The translations under genes and the position numbers were made by a program. A stretch of DNA of 64,000 nt from JAFAXD01 sp963816775. GTDB lineage: Bacteria > Pseudomonadota > Alphaproteobacteria > Rhizobiales > Xanthobacteraceae. The notes beneath the pieces are model-generated. The model did no database searches. It had not been told where the DNA came from and worked only from the letters and a program-made list of their open reading frames with translations. Positions 55,237-64,000 of this stretch are shown in pieces; the stretch's first letter is position 1; the number at the start of each line of letters is the position of its first letter. The DNA is taken from positions 1 through 64,000 of the forward strand of contig CAWFLX010000025.1 of assembly GCA_963816775.1 (NCBI GenBank). The letters are read 5' to 3'.

Positions 55237-57317
55237 CACTCCGCCGCAATGCTGGTTGCGGAACGACGCGCCAGCGTGCCGCATTCCGCCATCACGGCCG
55301 ACGCGCGCGCGATCGGATTGGTCGCATAGTAGTCTTCGACCGGCGAATGGAACGCCGCATGATCAGGAGTGCCGCCGAGCTCCGCAAGCCGGCGCAAATC
55401 GGCGGGATCGGCCGGCGCAACCGCATCGAGCCGCGCAAGCTGCGGGTGCGCCTTGAACAGGGTCGCGCGCAACTGCGCCAACGAGTCGTAAGGGAGCCGG
55501 CATCCGAGTCGATCAGACAGCGCCCGCAATATCGCCCAGTCTTCGCGCGCGTCTCCGGGCGGGAAACCGGCCCGATTGAGCAGTTGAACGCGACCTTCGG
55601 TGTTGACGGCTAGCCCGGTCTTTTCCGTGTAGGCGGCACCCGGAAGAATAACGTCGGCCCGGTGCGCGCCGCGGTCGCCATGGGTTCCGATGTAGACGAC
55701 GAAAGCGCCGCGGGCGACATCGATTTCATCGGCGCCGAGCAGGAACAAAACGTCGAGCGTGCCATACGCTGCCATTTCCTGCGCGCTGATCCCGCCGGCG
55801 CCCGGCACCAGGCCGATGTCGAGACCGCCGACACGCGAGGCGGCCGCGTGCAGAACGCTATAGCCGTTCCAGCCGTCCTTGACCGCGCCGAGATCCAAGG
55901 CCGCGCGGGCGGCGAGCGAAGCAATCGCTTTGCCGTCCGGCCGCGCCAATGCACCCGGCCCGATCAGGATCAGCGGCCGCTCGGCCTTCTTGAGGGTCTC
56001 GGCGAACGGATGGCGGCCGCTTGCAACCTCGGCCAGGGTGTCGGGACCGGCGCCGAGATGATCGTACGCGTAAGTCAGATCGGCCTTGTCGCCGATGAGC
56101 CCGATCGGAAACCGCCCTGCCCGCCAGCGCTTCCGGATGCGCGCATTGAGAACGGCGGCTTCCCGGCGCGGGTTCGACCCGATGATCAGCAGCGCGTCTG
56201 CCTTCTCGATTCCCGCGACGGTCGCGTTGAAAATGTAGCTCGCTCGACCCCACGCGGGGACGAGATGCGACCCGTCCTGCCGGCAGTCGATATTCTTGAC
56301 CTCAAGCCGCGTCATCAAATCCTTGAGGGCGAACATCTCCTCAAGCGCAGCCAGATCTCCGGCGATCGCCCCGATACGCTGGCGCGAGGCGGCATTGACC
56401 TTGGCGGCGATTGCCGCGAACGCCTCACTCCAGGTCGCGGGGCGTAGCCGGGCGCCGTCGCGCAGGTAGGGCTGATCAAGCCGCTGGGTACGCAGCCCAT
56501 CGACGATGTGGCGGGTCTTGTCGGAGATCCACTCCTCGTTCACCTCTTCGTTGATGCGCGGCAGGATGCGCATCACCTCGCGGCCGCGGGTGTCGACCCG
56601 AATGGCGCTGCCGAGCGCATCCATAACGTCGACCGATTCCGTCTTGGTGAGCTCCCAGGGGCGTGCGGCGAATGCATAAGGCTTCGAGGTCAGCGCGCCG
56701 ACCGGGCAGAGATCGACGACATTTCCCTGCAGCTCGGAGGTCATGGCGGTTTCGAGGTAGGTGGTGATCTCCATGTCCTCGCCACGATTGATGGCGCCGA
56801 GCTCGGGCACGCCAGCAACCTCCGTGGCAAAACGGACGCAGCGCGTGCACTGGATGCAGCGGTTCATGGAGGTCTTGACCAGCGCACCGATGTACTTGTC
56901 CTCGACCGCGCGCTTGTTTTCGTGGAAGCGGCTCGCGTCCACCCCGTAGGCCATGGTCTGGTCCTGCAGGTCGCATTCGCCGCCCTGATCGCAGATCGGA
57001 CAGTCGAGCGGATGATTGATGAGCAGGAATTCCATCACCCCTTCGTGCGCCTTCTTGACCATCGGGGTGCGGGTCTTGACCTGCGGCGGCTCACCCTTGG
57101 GACCCGGCCGGCAATCGCGCACGCCCCAGGCGCAGGAGGCGACCGGCTTGGGCGATCCGACGAGCTCCACCAGGCACATGCGGCAATTGCCGGCGATCGA
57201 CAGACGCTCATGGAAACAGAAACGCGGAATTTCCGCGCCGGCCGCTTCGCACGCCTGCAGCAGCGTGTACTCGGGCGGGACGTCGATCTCGGTGCCGTCG
57301 ACGATGAGTTTGGTCAT
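55236..57317 (-). CDS. nuoG: NADH-quinone oxidoreductase subunit G
   Basis: This 693-residue subunit carries iron-sulfur clusters in the peripheral arm. N-terminal [2Fe-2S]: CFHERLSIAGNCRMC. His-ligated [4Fe-4S]: HPLDCPICDQGGEC region. Third cluster: CIQCTRC with later CPVGAL. A molybdopterin-oxidoreductase-like domain follows. I chose the ATG at 57317 (MTKLIVDGTEIDVPPEYTLL) because the upstream codons are shadow sequence. It is four bases after nuoF. Confidence 0.95.
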   Translation of the reverse strand: MTKLIVDGTEIDVPPEYTLLQACEAAGAEIPRFCFHERLSIAGNCRMCLVELVGSPKPVASCAWGVRDCRPGPKGEPPQVKTRTPMVKKAHEGVMEFLLINHPLDCPICDQGGECDLQDQTMAYGVDASRFHENKRAVEDKYIGALVKTSMNRCIQCTRCVRFATEVAGVPELGAINRGEDMEITTYLETAMTSELQGNVVDLCPVGALTSKPYAFAARPWELTKTESVDVMDALGSAIRVDTRGREVMRILPRINEEVNEEWISDKTRHIVDGLRTQRLDQPYLRDGARLRPATWSEAFAAIAAKVNAASRQRIGAIAGDLAALEEMFALKDLMTRLEVKNIDCRQDGSHLVPAWGRASYIFNATVAGIEKADALLIIGSNPRREAAVLNARIRKRWRAGRFPIGLIGDKADLTYAYDHLGAGPDTLAEVASGRHPFAETLKKAERPLILIGPGALARPDGKAIASLAARAALDLGAVKDGWNGYSVLHAAASRVGGLDIGLVPGAGGISAQEMAAYGTLDVLFLLGADEIDVARGAFVVYIGTHGDRGAHRADVILPGAAYTEKTGLAVNTEGRVQLLNRAGFPPGDAREDWAILRALSDRLGCRLPYDSLAQLRATLFKAHPQLARLDAVAPADPADLRRLAELGGTPDHAAFHSPVEDYYATNPIARASAVMAECGTLARRSATSIAAE

Positions 57318-57321
57318 GCAG

Positions 57322-58629
57322 CTACTCCGCCGCCTCGCGGATCGGTTCGGGATGCGGATTTCGGGCGTACTCGTCGATGCGGCGCTCGATCTCGGGCCGG
57401 AAGTGGCGCAGCAGCCCTTGCACCGGCCAGGCGGCCCCATCGCCGAACGCACAAATCGTGTGGCCCTCAATCTGCTTCGTCACTTCGAACAGCATGTCGA
57501 TCTCGCGCTTGTGCGCGCGACCTTCGGCCATGCGGGTCAACACGCGCCACATCCAGCCCATCCCCTCACGGCAGGGCGTGCACTGGCCGCAACTCTCGTG
57601 CTTGTAGAAGTAGGAAATGCGGGCCATGGCGCGGACGATGTCGGTCGTCTTGTCCATCACGATCACGGCGGCGGTGCCGAGTGCCGATTTGACCGCCGCC
57701 AGGCCGTCGAAATCCATCTTGAGGTCGTCGCATTGAGCGGCCGGCACGAGCGGCATCGACGAGCCTCCCGGGATGACCGCCAGCAAATTGTCCCAGCCGC
57801 CGCGCACGCCGCCCGCATAGGTCTCGATCAGCTCGCGCAGCGGAATGCCCAGCGCTTCCTCGACGTTGCATGGCTTCTCGACGTGACCGGAGATGCAATA
57901 AATCTTGGTGCCGGTGTTGTTGGGACGGCCGATCGAGGAGAACCAGGCCGCGCCGCGGCGCATGATGTCGGGCGCCGCTGCAATGGTCTCCACATTGTTG
58001 ACCGTGGTCGGACAGCCATAGAGCCCGACATTGGCCGGGAACGGCGGCTTGAGCCGGGGCTGGCCCTTTTTGCCTTCCAGGCTTTCGAGCAGCGCCGTCT
58101 CCTCGCCGCAGATATAGGCCCCGGCGCCGTGATGAACGTAGAGATCAAAATCGAAGCCGGATCCGCACGCGTTCTTGCCGATCAGGCCGGCCTCGTAGGC
58201 CTGGTCGACCGCGACCTGCAGGTGCTCGCGTTCGCGGATGAACTCGCCGCGCACATAGATGTAACCCGCGTGCGCCCCCATCGCGAAACCGGCGATCAGA
58301 CAACCCTCGACCAGGAGATGCGGGTCGTGGCGCATGATGTCGCGGTCCTTGCAGGTACCAGGCTCGGACTCGTCGGCATTGACCACGAGGTAGTGCGGGC
58401 GCCCGTCGGACTGCTTGGGCATGAACGACCACTTCAGCCCGGTCGGAAAGCCGGCGCCGCCGCGGCCGCGCAAGCCGGACGCCTTCATCTCGTTGATGAT
58501 CGCGTCGCGGCCCTTGTCGAGAATCGCCTTGGTGCCGTCCCAGGCGCCGCGCGCCCGCGCGCCCGCGAGGCCCCAGTCGTGCAGGCCGTAAAGGTTGGTG
58601 AAGATGCGATCCTTGTCTGCGAGCATCAT
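57322..58629 (-). CDS. nuoF: NADH-quinone oxidoreductase subunit F
   Basis: This 435-residue NADH dehydrogenase subunit binds FMN and NADH (SGLRGRGGAGFPTGLKWSFM; VVNADESEPGTCKDRDIM) and the N3 [4Fe-4S] cluster (HESCGQCTPCREG with a distant Cys in HTICAFGDG). ATG 58629 overlaps the nuoE stop. Length is typical. Confidence 0.96.
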   Translation of the reverse strand: MMLADKDRIFTNLYGLHDWGLAGARARGAWDGTKAILDKGRDAIINEMKASGLRGRGGAGFPTGLKWSFMPKQSDGRPHYLVVNADESEPGTCKDRDIMRHDPHLLVEGCLIAGFAMGAHAGYIYVRGEFIREREHLQVAVDQAYEAGLIGKNACGSGFDFDLYVHHGAGAYICGEETALLESLEGKKGQPRLKPPFPANVGLYGCPTTVNNVETIAAAPDIMRRGAAWFSSIGRPNNTGTKIYCISGHVEKPCNVEEALGIPLRELIETYAGGVRGGWDNLLAVIPGGSSMPLVPAAQCDDLKMDFDGLAAVKSALGTAAVIVMDKTTDIVRAMARISYFYKHESCGQCTPCREGMGWMWRVLTRMAEGRAHKREIDMLFEVTKQIEGHTICAFGDGAAWPVQGLLRHFRPEIERRIDEYARNPHPEPIREAAE

Positions 58630-59381
58630 CGCCTCGTGTCGGAACTGTCGGCCGCCGGCGGTTTCGGAATCGGCTCTTCGCGGACATTCGCCGCAGCACC
58701 CGGCTTTTTCGCACTCGCATCCGCGAGCACCGGCTCCTGCGGCCTTCCGTTGCCGGGCATCTTCCAGAACTGGCTCGGATCGGTCAGGACTTTGGGGCCG
58801 CCGATCGGGGCTGATGTCTGCCGGTCGATCTGAGGCCCGGGCTTTGGCGGGCGACCCCTGGCGATGCCGTCGAGCACATGTTCGAAGCTCTCGGCGCTAA
58901 GGTCTTCGTAGGTATCGCGCCCGATCAGCACCATCGGCGCATTGACGCAGGCGCCGAGGCATTCGACCTCTTCCCAGGAAAAGTCACCGTCGGCCGAGAC
59001 GTGGAACGGCTCCTCGTGGATGCGCCGGCGACAGACCTTGAACAGTTCCTCGGCCCCGCGCAGCACGCACGGTGTCGTGCCGCACACCTGGACGTGCGCT
59101 TTGCGCCCAACGGGCGCGAGCAGAAACATGGTGTAGAAAGTCGCGACCTCGAGGACGCGGATCCTCGCCATGCCGAGCATGGCGGCCACCGCCTCGATCG
59201 CCTTCTGCGGCAGCCAGCCGCCGTTTTGCTCCTGCGCACGCCACAGCAGGGAAATCACTGCCGAATGCTGGCGGCCTTCGGGATATTTTTTGATCTCGTG
59301 CTGCGCCCACGCGAGATTCTCCGGCGTGAAGGCAAACGCCTTCGGCTGCAGGTGCTCTTCGGCGAGGCGGCGGACGGCCAT
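58626..59381 (-). CDS. nuoE: NADH-quinone oxidoreductase subunit E with long tail
   Basis: This 251-residue thioredoxin-like subunit binds the N1a [2Fe-2S] cluster (VCGTTPCVLRG and VECLGACVNAP). Residues 1-165 are the usual core. Residues about 170-251 are a Pro/Ala/Lys-rich tail (RGRPPKPGPQIDRQTSAPIG and beyond) with no domain I recognise. ATG 59381 overlaps the nuoD stop by one base (TAATG). Confidence 0.94.
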   Translation of the reverse strand: MAVRRLAEEHLQPKAFAFTPENLAWAQHEIKKYPEGRQHSAVISLLWRAQEQNGGWLPQKAIEAVAAMLGMARIRVLEVATFYTMFLLAPVGRKAHVQVCGTTPCVLRGAEELFKVCRRRIHEEPFHVSADGDFSWEEVECLGACVNAPMVLIGRDTYEDLSAESFEHVLDGIARGRPPKPGPQIDRQTSAPIGGPKVLTDPSQFWKMPGNGRPQEPVLADASAKKPGAAANVREEPIPKPPAADSSDTRR

Positions 59382-60577
59382 TAGCGATCCACCTCCCCGA
59401 ATACGATGTCGAGCGAACCGAGGATCGCCGAGATGTCGGCGAGCATGTAGCCCTTGCAGAGGAAATCCATCGCCGAGAGGTGAGCAAAGCCAGGCGCGCG
59501 AATCTTGCACTTGTAGGGCTTGTTGGTCCCGTCCGCGATCAGGTAGACGCCGAACTCGCCCTTGGGCGCCTCGACCGCCGCGTAAACTTCGCCTTCCGGC
59601 ACGTGGAAGCCTTCGGTGTAAAGCTTGAAATGATGGATCAGCGCTTCCATCGAGCGCTTCATCTCGGCGCGCTTCGGCGGCACGATCTTTGAGTCCAACA
59701 CGTGCACCGGACCTTGGCCATCCGCCAACCGCAGCTTTTCCACGCATTGCTTCATGATCCGAATGGACTGGCGCATTTCTTCCACGCGAATGCAGTAGCG
59801 ATCGTAGTTGTCGCCGTTCTTGCCGACCGGAATGTCGAAGTCGATTTCCGCATAGCACTCGTAGGGTTGCGCCTTGCGCAGGTCCCAGGCGGCGCCCGAG
59901 CCACGCACCATTACGCCGGAAAAGCCCCACGCCCAGGCGTCGGCAAGGCTGACGACGCCGATGTCGACGTTGCGCTGCTTGAAGATGCGGTTGTCGGTGA
60001 GCAGGCCCTCGATGTCGTCGCACACCTTCAGGAACGGATCGCAGAACGCTTCGATGTCGTCGATCAGCTTTGGCGGTAGATCCTGGTGCACGCCGCCGAC
60101 CCGGAAATAGGCCGCATGCATACGGCTGCCGGACGCCCGCTCATAGAACATCATCAATTTCTCGCGTTCCTCGAAGCCCCACAGCGGCGGGGTCAGGGCG
60201 CCGACGTCCATCGCCTGGGTGGTCACACAGAGGAGATGCGACAAGAGCCGTCCAATCTCGCAATATAGAACGCGAATGAGCTGCGCGCGGCGTGGGATGG
60301 TGACGCCCAGGAGTCTTTCCGCCGCCAAACAGAAGGCGTGCTCCTGGTTCATCGGGGCCACGTAGTCGAGCCGATCGAAGTAAGGAATCGCCTGCAGGTA
60401 GGTCTTGTACTCGATCAGCTTCTCAGTGCCGCGGTGCAGGAGCCCGATATGCGGATCAACCCGCTCGACCACCTCGCCGTCAAGCTCGAGTACGAGCCGC
60501 AGCACGCCGTGTGCCGCGGGGTGCTGGGGCCCGAAGTTGATCGTAAAGTTGCGCAGCGTGGCGTCTTGCGCGGTCAT
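59381..60577 (-). CDS. nuoD: NADH-quinone oxidoreductase subunit D
   Basis: This 398-residue subunit is the 49-kDa-type hydrogenase-like part of the quinone site. It has NFGPQHPAAHGVLRLVLELD, HIGLLHRGTEKLIEYKTY and the C-terminal MLADISAILGSLDIVFGEVD. ATG 60577 fits the family; upstream codons are not conserved. It is separate from nuoC, about 110 bases away. Confidence 0.96.
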   Translation of the reverse strand: MTAQDATLRNFTINFGPQHPAAHGVLRLVLELDGEVVERVDPHIGLLHRGTEKLIEYKTYLQAIPYFDRLDYVAPMNQEHAFCLAAERLLGVTIPRRAQLIRVLYCEIGRLLSHLLCVTTQAMDVGALTPPLWGFEEREKLMMFYERASGSRMHAAYFRVGGVHQDLPPKLIDDIEAFCDPFLKVCDDIEGLLTDNRIFKQRNVDIGVVSLADAWAWGFSGVMVRGSGAAWDLRKAQPYECYAEIDFDIPVGKNGDNYDRYCIRVEEMRQSIRIMKQCVEKLRLADGQGPVHVLDSKIVPPKRAEMKRSMEALIHHFKLYTEGFHVPEGEVYAAVEAPKGEFGVYLIADGTNKPYKCKIRAPGFAHLSAMDFLCKGYMLADISAILGSLDIVFGEVDR

Positions 60578-60686
60578 GCAGTCGCCTCTCGCACAACGAG
60601 ACCGTCCCACGTCACCATCAAACGCGCGTGACGCCCCCCTTTATGGATGAGGCGGCGGGCAAGACCGGCTTGGGCCGTCGGTTTCA

Positions 60687-61292
60687 TCAGCTTGTCTTGG
60701 CCTTCTCGTCGCCCGGCAGGATGTATTCGGTTCCCTCCCAGGGAGAGAGGAAATCGAAATTGCGAAACTCCTGGGCGAGCTGCACCGGGTCGTACACGAC
60801 CCGCTTCTGCTCATCGTCCCAGCGCACCTCGACAAAACCGGTGAGCGGAAAATCCTTGCGCAGCGGATGCCCCTCGAAGCCGTAATCAGTGAGAAGCCGG
60901 CGCAGGTCGGGATGGCCTGTGAACAGCACGCCGTAGAGGTCGTAGGCTTCGCGCTCATACCAGCCGGCGCCCGGAAAGACCCCGATGATCGACGGGACCG
61001 GGGTCGCCTCGTCGGTTTCGATCTTGACGCGAATGCGGACGTTCCGGGTCGGCGACAGGAAATGATAGACGACGTCGAAACGCCGCTCACGCGCCGGCCA
61101 ATCGACCGCTGTAACGTCGATGATTGAAACGAATTGGCAGCGCGGATCGTCGCGCAGGAAGGTCGCCACCTTGACGATGTCGGCCGCGCTCGCCGAAACC
61201 GTGAGTTCGCCGAGCGCAATGTGATGGCCAGTGACCGCGCCGGGCAGCGCGCCCGCGATCAGGGCGCCGAGTTCATCGAGCTTTGTATCCAT
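60687..61292 (-). CDS. nuoC: NADH-quinone oxidoreductase subunit C
   Basis: This 201-residue 30-kDa-type subunit shows YHFLSPTRNVRIRVKIETDE and the signature EREAYDLYGVLFTGHPDLRR followed by LLTDYGFEGHPLRKDFPLTG. ATG 61292. It is not fused to nuoD, as is normal outside enterobacteria. Confidence 0.95.
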   Translation of the reverse strand: MDTKLDELGALIAGALPGAVTGHHIALGELTVSASAADIVKVATFLRDDPRCQFVSIIDVTAVDWPARERRFDVVYHFLSPTRNVRIRVKIETDEATPVPSIIGVFPGAGWYEREAYDLYGVLFTGHPDLRRLLTDYGFEGHPLRKDFPLTGFVEVRWDDEQKRVVYDPVQLAQEFRNFDFLSPWEGTEYILPGDEKAKTS

Positions 61293-61319
61293 ATCACTGC
61301 TCGCTGGCGGAACCCGCCG

Positions 61320-61892
61320 TCATCGTTCGATGGTCCCGATGCGTCGGATCTTCTTCTGCAGCAGCATCACCCCGTAGAGCAGGGCTTCGGCCGTAGGCGG
61401 ACAGCCCGGCACATAGATATCGACCGGTACGATCCGGTCGCAGCCGCGTACGACCGAGTAGGAATAGTGGTAGTAACCGCCGCCGTTGGCACACGATCCC
61501 ATGGAGATCACGTAGCGGGGTTCCGGCATCTGGTCGTAGACCTTGCGCAGCGCGGGCGCCATCTTGTTGGTCAACGTGCCGGCGACGATCATCACGTCGG
61601 ACTGGCGCGGCGAGGCGCGCGGCGCGAAGCCAAAACGCTCGGCGTCATAACGCGGCATCGACATCTGCATCATCTCAACCGCGCAGCACGCGAGACCGAA
61701 CGTCATCCACATCAGCGAGCCGGTGCGCGCCCAGGTGATCAACTCGTCGGTGGCGGTGACCAGGAAACCCTTGTCGGCGAGCTCGGCGTTGATGCCAGTG
61801 AAAAACGCATCATCCTCGCCCACCGGCCTTCCGGTGCGCGGATCGATGATGCCGGTTGCGGCCGGCGCGATTGCGGCCTGGCTCAATCCCAT
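61320..61892 (-). CDS. nuoB: NADH-quinone oxidoreductase subunit B
   Basis: This 190-residue subunit holds the terminal N2 [4Fe-4S] cluster with ligands in FGLACCAVEMMQ (adjacent Cys pair), SMGSCANGGG and VPGCPPTAEALLYG. ATG 61892 lies within the end of nuoA (10-base overlap). MGLSQAA is the likely N-terminus. Confidence 0.96.
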   Translation of the reverse strand: MGLSQAAIAPAATGIIDPRTGRPVGEDDAFFTGINAELADKGFLVTATDELITWARTGSLMWMTFGLACCAVEMMQMSMPRYDAERFGFAPRASPRQSDVMIVAGTLTNKMAPALRKVYDQMPEPRYVISMGSCANGGGYYHYSYSVVRGCDRIVPVDIYVPGCPPTAEALLYGVMLLQKKIRRIGTIER

Positions 61893-62248
61893 TCGAGCGC
61901 TCCCTTGCGCCACTCATAGATAAAGCCGATCGTCAGCACTGCCAGGAAAATCATCACGGCCCAGAAGCCGAATGCCCCGATCTCGCCAAAGGCCACCGCC
62001 CACGGGAACAGGAACGAGACTTCAAGATCGAAGATGATGAACAGGATCGCGACCAAGTAGAATCGCACGTCGAATTTCATGCGCGCGTCGTCGAACGCGT
62101 TGAACCCGCATTCGTAGGCGGAGAGTTTTTCGGGGTCCGGTTGTTGGTAAGCGACGATGAATGGTGCGATGAGCAAAACCAGCCCGATTACGGCTGCCAC
62201 CGCGACGAAAATGATCAGCGGAAGATAATCCTGAAGAAGCCCGCTCAT
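61883..62248 (-). CDS. nuoA: NADH-quinone oxidoreductase subunit A
   Basis: This 121-residue three-helix subunit is the first gene of the 14-gene complex I operon. It shows SAYECGFNAFDDARMKFDVR followed by FYLVAILFIIFDLEVSFLFP, the family hallmark. ATG 62248 is preferred over a GTG two codons earlier. Transcription likely starts in the 286-base gap upstream, but I see no convincing promoter. Confidence 0.95.
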   Translation of the reverse strand: MSGLLQDYLPLIIFVAVAAVIGLVLLIAPFIVAYQQPDPEKLSAYECGFNAFDDARMKFDVRFYLVAILFIIFDLEVSFLFPWAVAFGEIGAFGFWAVMIFLAVLTIGFIYEWRKGALEWD

Positions 62249-62534
62249 CCGCACGTCCCGCGTACTGGCCCGCTCCCGTCAGGAACCCCACAATAGCCCG
62301 ATTACCAACGCTTTGGCAGCCGGTCTGGGCGAATGCAACGCCAATCCTGACGAAGAATTTTTGCTGCATGGGGCGTGGCCGGGGCAGGCTTAGCGCAGTG
62401 CAACATAGGTGGCAAGGTCGATCCGCCGCAGCCTCGCCGGCGCGCGCCGCGTCAGGTCAATTTTGTGGGAGCGGGCCTTGCGCGTTGATTGGGGAGAGGC
62501 CGCAGGGATACTTTGATTCGAACTGGAGACACCG
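62249..62534. other. Divergent promoter region of nuo operon and cyclase gene
   Basis: The gap separates the minus-strand nuoA from the plus-strand cyclase gene. I see no strong -35/-10 pair. Weak candidates exist on the minus strand (CTGCCA ... TATTGT, 18 bases apart near 62300). A CTGGAGAC ribosome-binding-like site precedes the cyclase ATG. Confidence 0.4.
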
Positions 62535-64000
62535 ATGTCGGCCCTCGTCAGCCCACGTACGCCGGTTGAGCCCGGCCTGCGCTGGTGGTGGCAGCTCGAA
62601 GGCCTGGGGCACGTCATTCGTGCGCGCCTGCGGCTGATCAGTGCGCTCGTCCTGCTGACATTCGTCGTCTGCCACCTCACGAGCCACATCTTTCTTCTGG
62701 TTTCGATCCCTTTGGCCAGCGGCGCTCTTGGCGTCCTCATGACGTTCTGGTGGACCGAGATCGGGGGCATTTTGCTCGCGACCGCCCTTCTGCTGCACTT
62801 TTTCAACGCGCTGTGGTCGATCTACGTGCGGCGTTCCCTGCGACTCTCGCGCTGGGAATGGGCGCAGTTGGGCCTTGGTCTCGCAATCATACCGCTGATG
62901 GTCGGGCACGTGGTCGGGACCAGGATCGCGTCGGAATTTCTCGGCGTCAGCGACACGTACTATTCGGTGCTGGTGCTGCACTGGGTGGTCAGGCCGGAGT
63001 ACCCGTTCCTGCACATTGCGGCCGTGCTGACCGTCTGGGTGCATGCTTCAATCGGAATCCATTTCTGGCTGCACACCAAGAGGTGGTACCCGGCCTGGCG
63101 CGCCCCGCTCGCCGTGATCGCTTTATTGATTCCGACATTGGCGATTGCCGGATACGTCGCCGCCGGCAACCATATCGTGCGCGAAGCCGAAAAACCGGGG
63201 TTCGTCGCGGCGACGTTGCGCGCCGCCAACATTACGCCGGCTAAGACCGCCGAAGCCCGCGCGATCGAACGGGGGATCATGCGCGCTTACTTCACTTTGC
63301 TGCTGTTGCCATTCGCCGGCCGCGCTGTTCGAGGCTTGATCTATCGGCTGCGGCAACCCCCGATGCTGACTCACTCGAATGGCAAGCGCATGCGCATCCA
63401 ACCAGGTGCCACCGTGCTCGAGACATTGCGCGCCAACCGCATTCCGCATGCATCCGTTTGCGGTGGCCGCGCCCGCTGCACCACCTGCCGAATTCGGGTG
63501 ACGGAGGGACTCGAGGCGCTGCCGCCGCCGACCGGGCTCGAAGCCAAAGCGCTGGCCCGCATCGAGGCGCCCGAGGGTCTGCGGCTCGCCTGCCAGATTC
63601 GGCCGACCAGCAACATCGCGATCCTGCCGCTACTCGCAGCGGATGTGGGCGCCGCCGACGGCCTCGTTCGCGGCGGCCTCGAAGGCAGCGAACGCCTGAT
63701 TACGGTCGTGTTCGTGGATCTGCGCGCGTCGACAACGCTTGGCGAGGCCCGCATGCCGTACGACGTGCTGTTCATTCTCAACCGCTTCTTTGCCGAGATG
63801 ACGAAGGCGCTCGCCGATACGACGGGACATTATTCGCAATTCACCGGCGACGGCCTCATGGCCATCTACGGCCTGGACGCGCCCGACCCTGCGGTCGGTC
63901 CGCTCCAGGCATTGCGCGGTGCTCGGGAAATGTTGGCGCGTCTTGGTCAGCTCAACGAGCAGATGCAGGCCGAGCTACGGCACCCGCTGCGCATCGGCGT
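62535..64000 (+). CDS. Membrane [2Fe-2S] ferredoxin - class III nucleotide cyclase (3' end outside window)
   Basis: The frame is open from ATG 62535 to the end of the window (488 residues, incomplete). Residues about 25-270 have six or more hydrophobic helices with many His residues (H47, H51, H88, H160, H170, H176, H180), which could bind heme, though this is inferred. Residues 278-365 are a ferredoxin domain with C309, C315, C318 and C353. Residues from about 388 start a class III adenylate/guanylate cyclase domain (VVFVDLRASTTLGE; FTGDGLMAIYG), giving the two metal Asp D395 and D439. A redox-controlled cyclase is the natural reading. Confidence 0.85.
   Translation, partial: MSALVSPRTPVEPGLRWWWQLEGLGHVIRARLRLISALVLLTFVVCHLTSHIFLLVSIPLASGALGVLMTFWWTEIGGILLATALLLHFFNALWSIYVRRSLRLSRWEWAQLGLGLAIIPLMVGHVVGTRIASEFLGVSDTYYSVLVLHWVVRPEYPFLHIAAVLTVWVHASIGIHFWLHTKRWYPAWRAPLAVIALLIPTLAIAGYVAAGNHIVREAEKPGFVAATLRAANITPAKTAEARAIERGIMRAYFTLLLLPFAGRAVRGLIYRLRQPPMLTHSNGKRMRIQPGATVLETLRANRIPHASVCGGRARCTTCRIRVTEGLEALPPPTGLEAKALARIEAPEGLRLACQIRPTSNIAILPLLAADVGAADGLVRGGLEGSERLITVVFVDLRASTTLGEARMPYDVLFILNRFFAEMTKALADTTGHYSQFTGDGLMAIYGLDAPDPAVGPLQALRGAREMLARLGQLNEQMQAELRHPLRIG

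Noticed and set aside
58626..60023. A 465-codon version of nuoE extending into nuoD
   Set aside because: The first 214 codons are shadow sequence of nuoD. NuoE homology starts at ATG 59381.

Overview
The window is high-GC DNA from an alphaproteobacterium, most likely Hyphomicrobiales near the Bradyrhizobium / Rhodopseudomonas / Xanthobacteraceae branch. The evidence is the gene order (nuoA-N, birA, rnj, mce, proS, lolC, lolD, dnaE, rpsB, tsf, pyrH, frr, uppS, cdsA, dxr, rseP, bamA, lpxD, fabZ, lpxA, lpxI, lpxB). Supporting signs are a short prolyl-tRNA synthetase, a C-terminally extended ribosomal protein S2, DUF3551, DUF1467 and DUF3303 proteins, and CTAG-ended intergenic palindromes.

Region 1 (1-12.4 kb) is accessory. 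It holds a channel-like membrane protein with an altered filter, a DUF3303 protein, a truncated potassium-channel remnant, a frameshifted response regulator cut by a complete IS3-family element (about 2055-3299), and a vanadium-haloperoxidase-like secreted protein between two orphan TctC/Bug binding proteins. It also holds a 923-residue TIR - STAND NTPase - membrane segment - FGE/SUMF1 protein. That protein is the best candidate in the window for an unusual, possibly defensive, single-gene system. Degenerate 'tccgctttgggtc' type intergenic repeats are scattered between these genes.

Region 2 (11.5-19.9 kb) looks like small-molecule uptake and catabolism. It has an MBL-fold hydrolase, a NitT/TauT-type ABC transporter whose ATPase gene carries a frameshift, a cyclase-family amidohydrolase, a UbiD-family decarboxylase and a tri-heme cytochrome c with a duplicated C-terminal domain.

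Region 3 (about 20.0-62.2 kb) is almost entirely minus-strand and housekeeping. It carries lipid A synthesis ending in a MetE-like gene coupled to lpxB, outer-membrane assembly (BamA, RseP), isoprenoid and phospholipid steps, and translation factors. DNA polymerase III alpha, lipoprotein export, prolyl-tRNA synthetase, RNase J, BirA and the complete 14-gene respiratory complex I operon follow. Many genes overlap by ATGA or GTGA, which suggests translational coupling. A break at 43.3-44.3 kb holds a strong plus-strand terminator, possibly ending an unidentified small RNA, and a DUF3551 gene.

Region 4 (62.5 kb to the end) starts a plus-strand gene for a membrane protein with a [2Fe-2S] ferredoxin domain and a class III nucleotide cyclase domain; it runs off the window. 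I found no tRNA, rRNA or CRISPR array. All functional calls come from motifs and remembered families; no database search was run.
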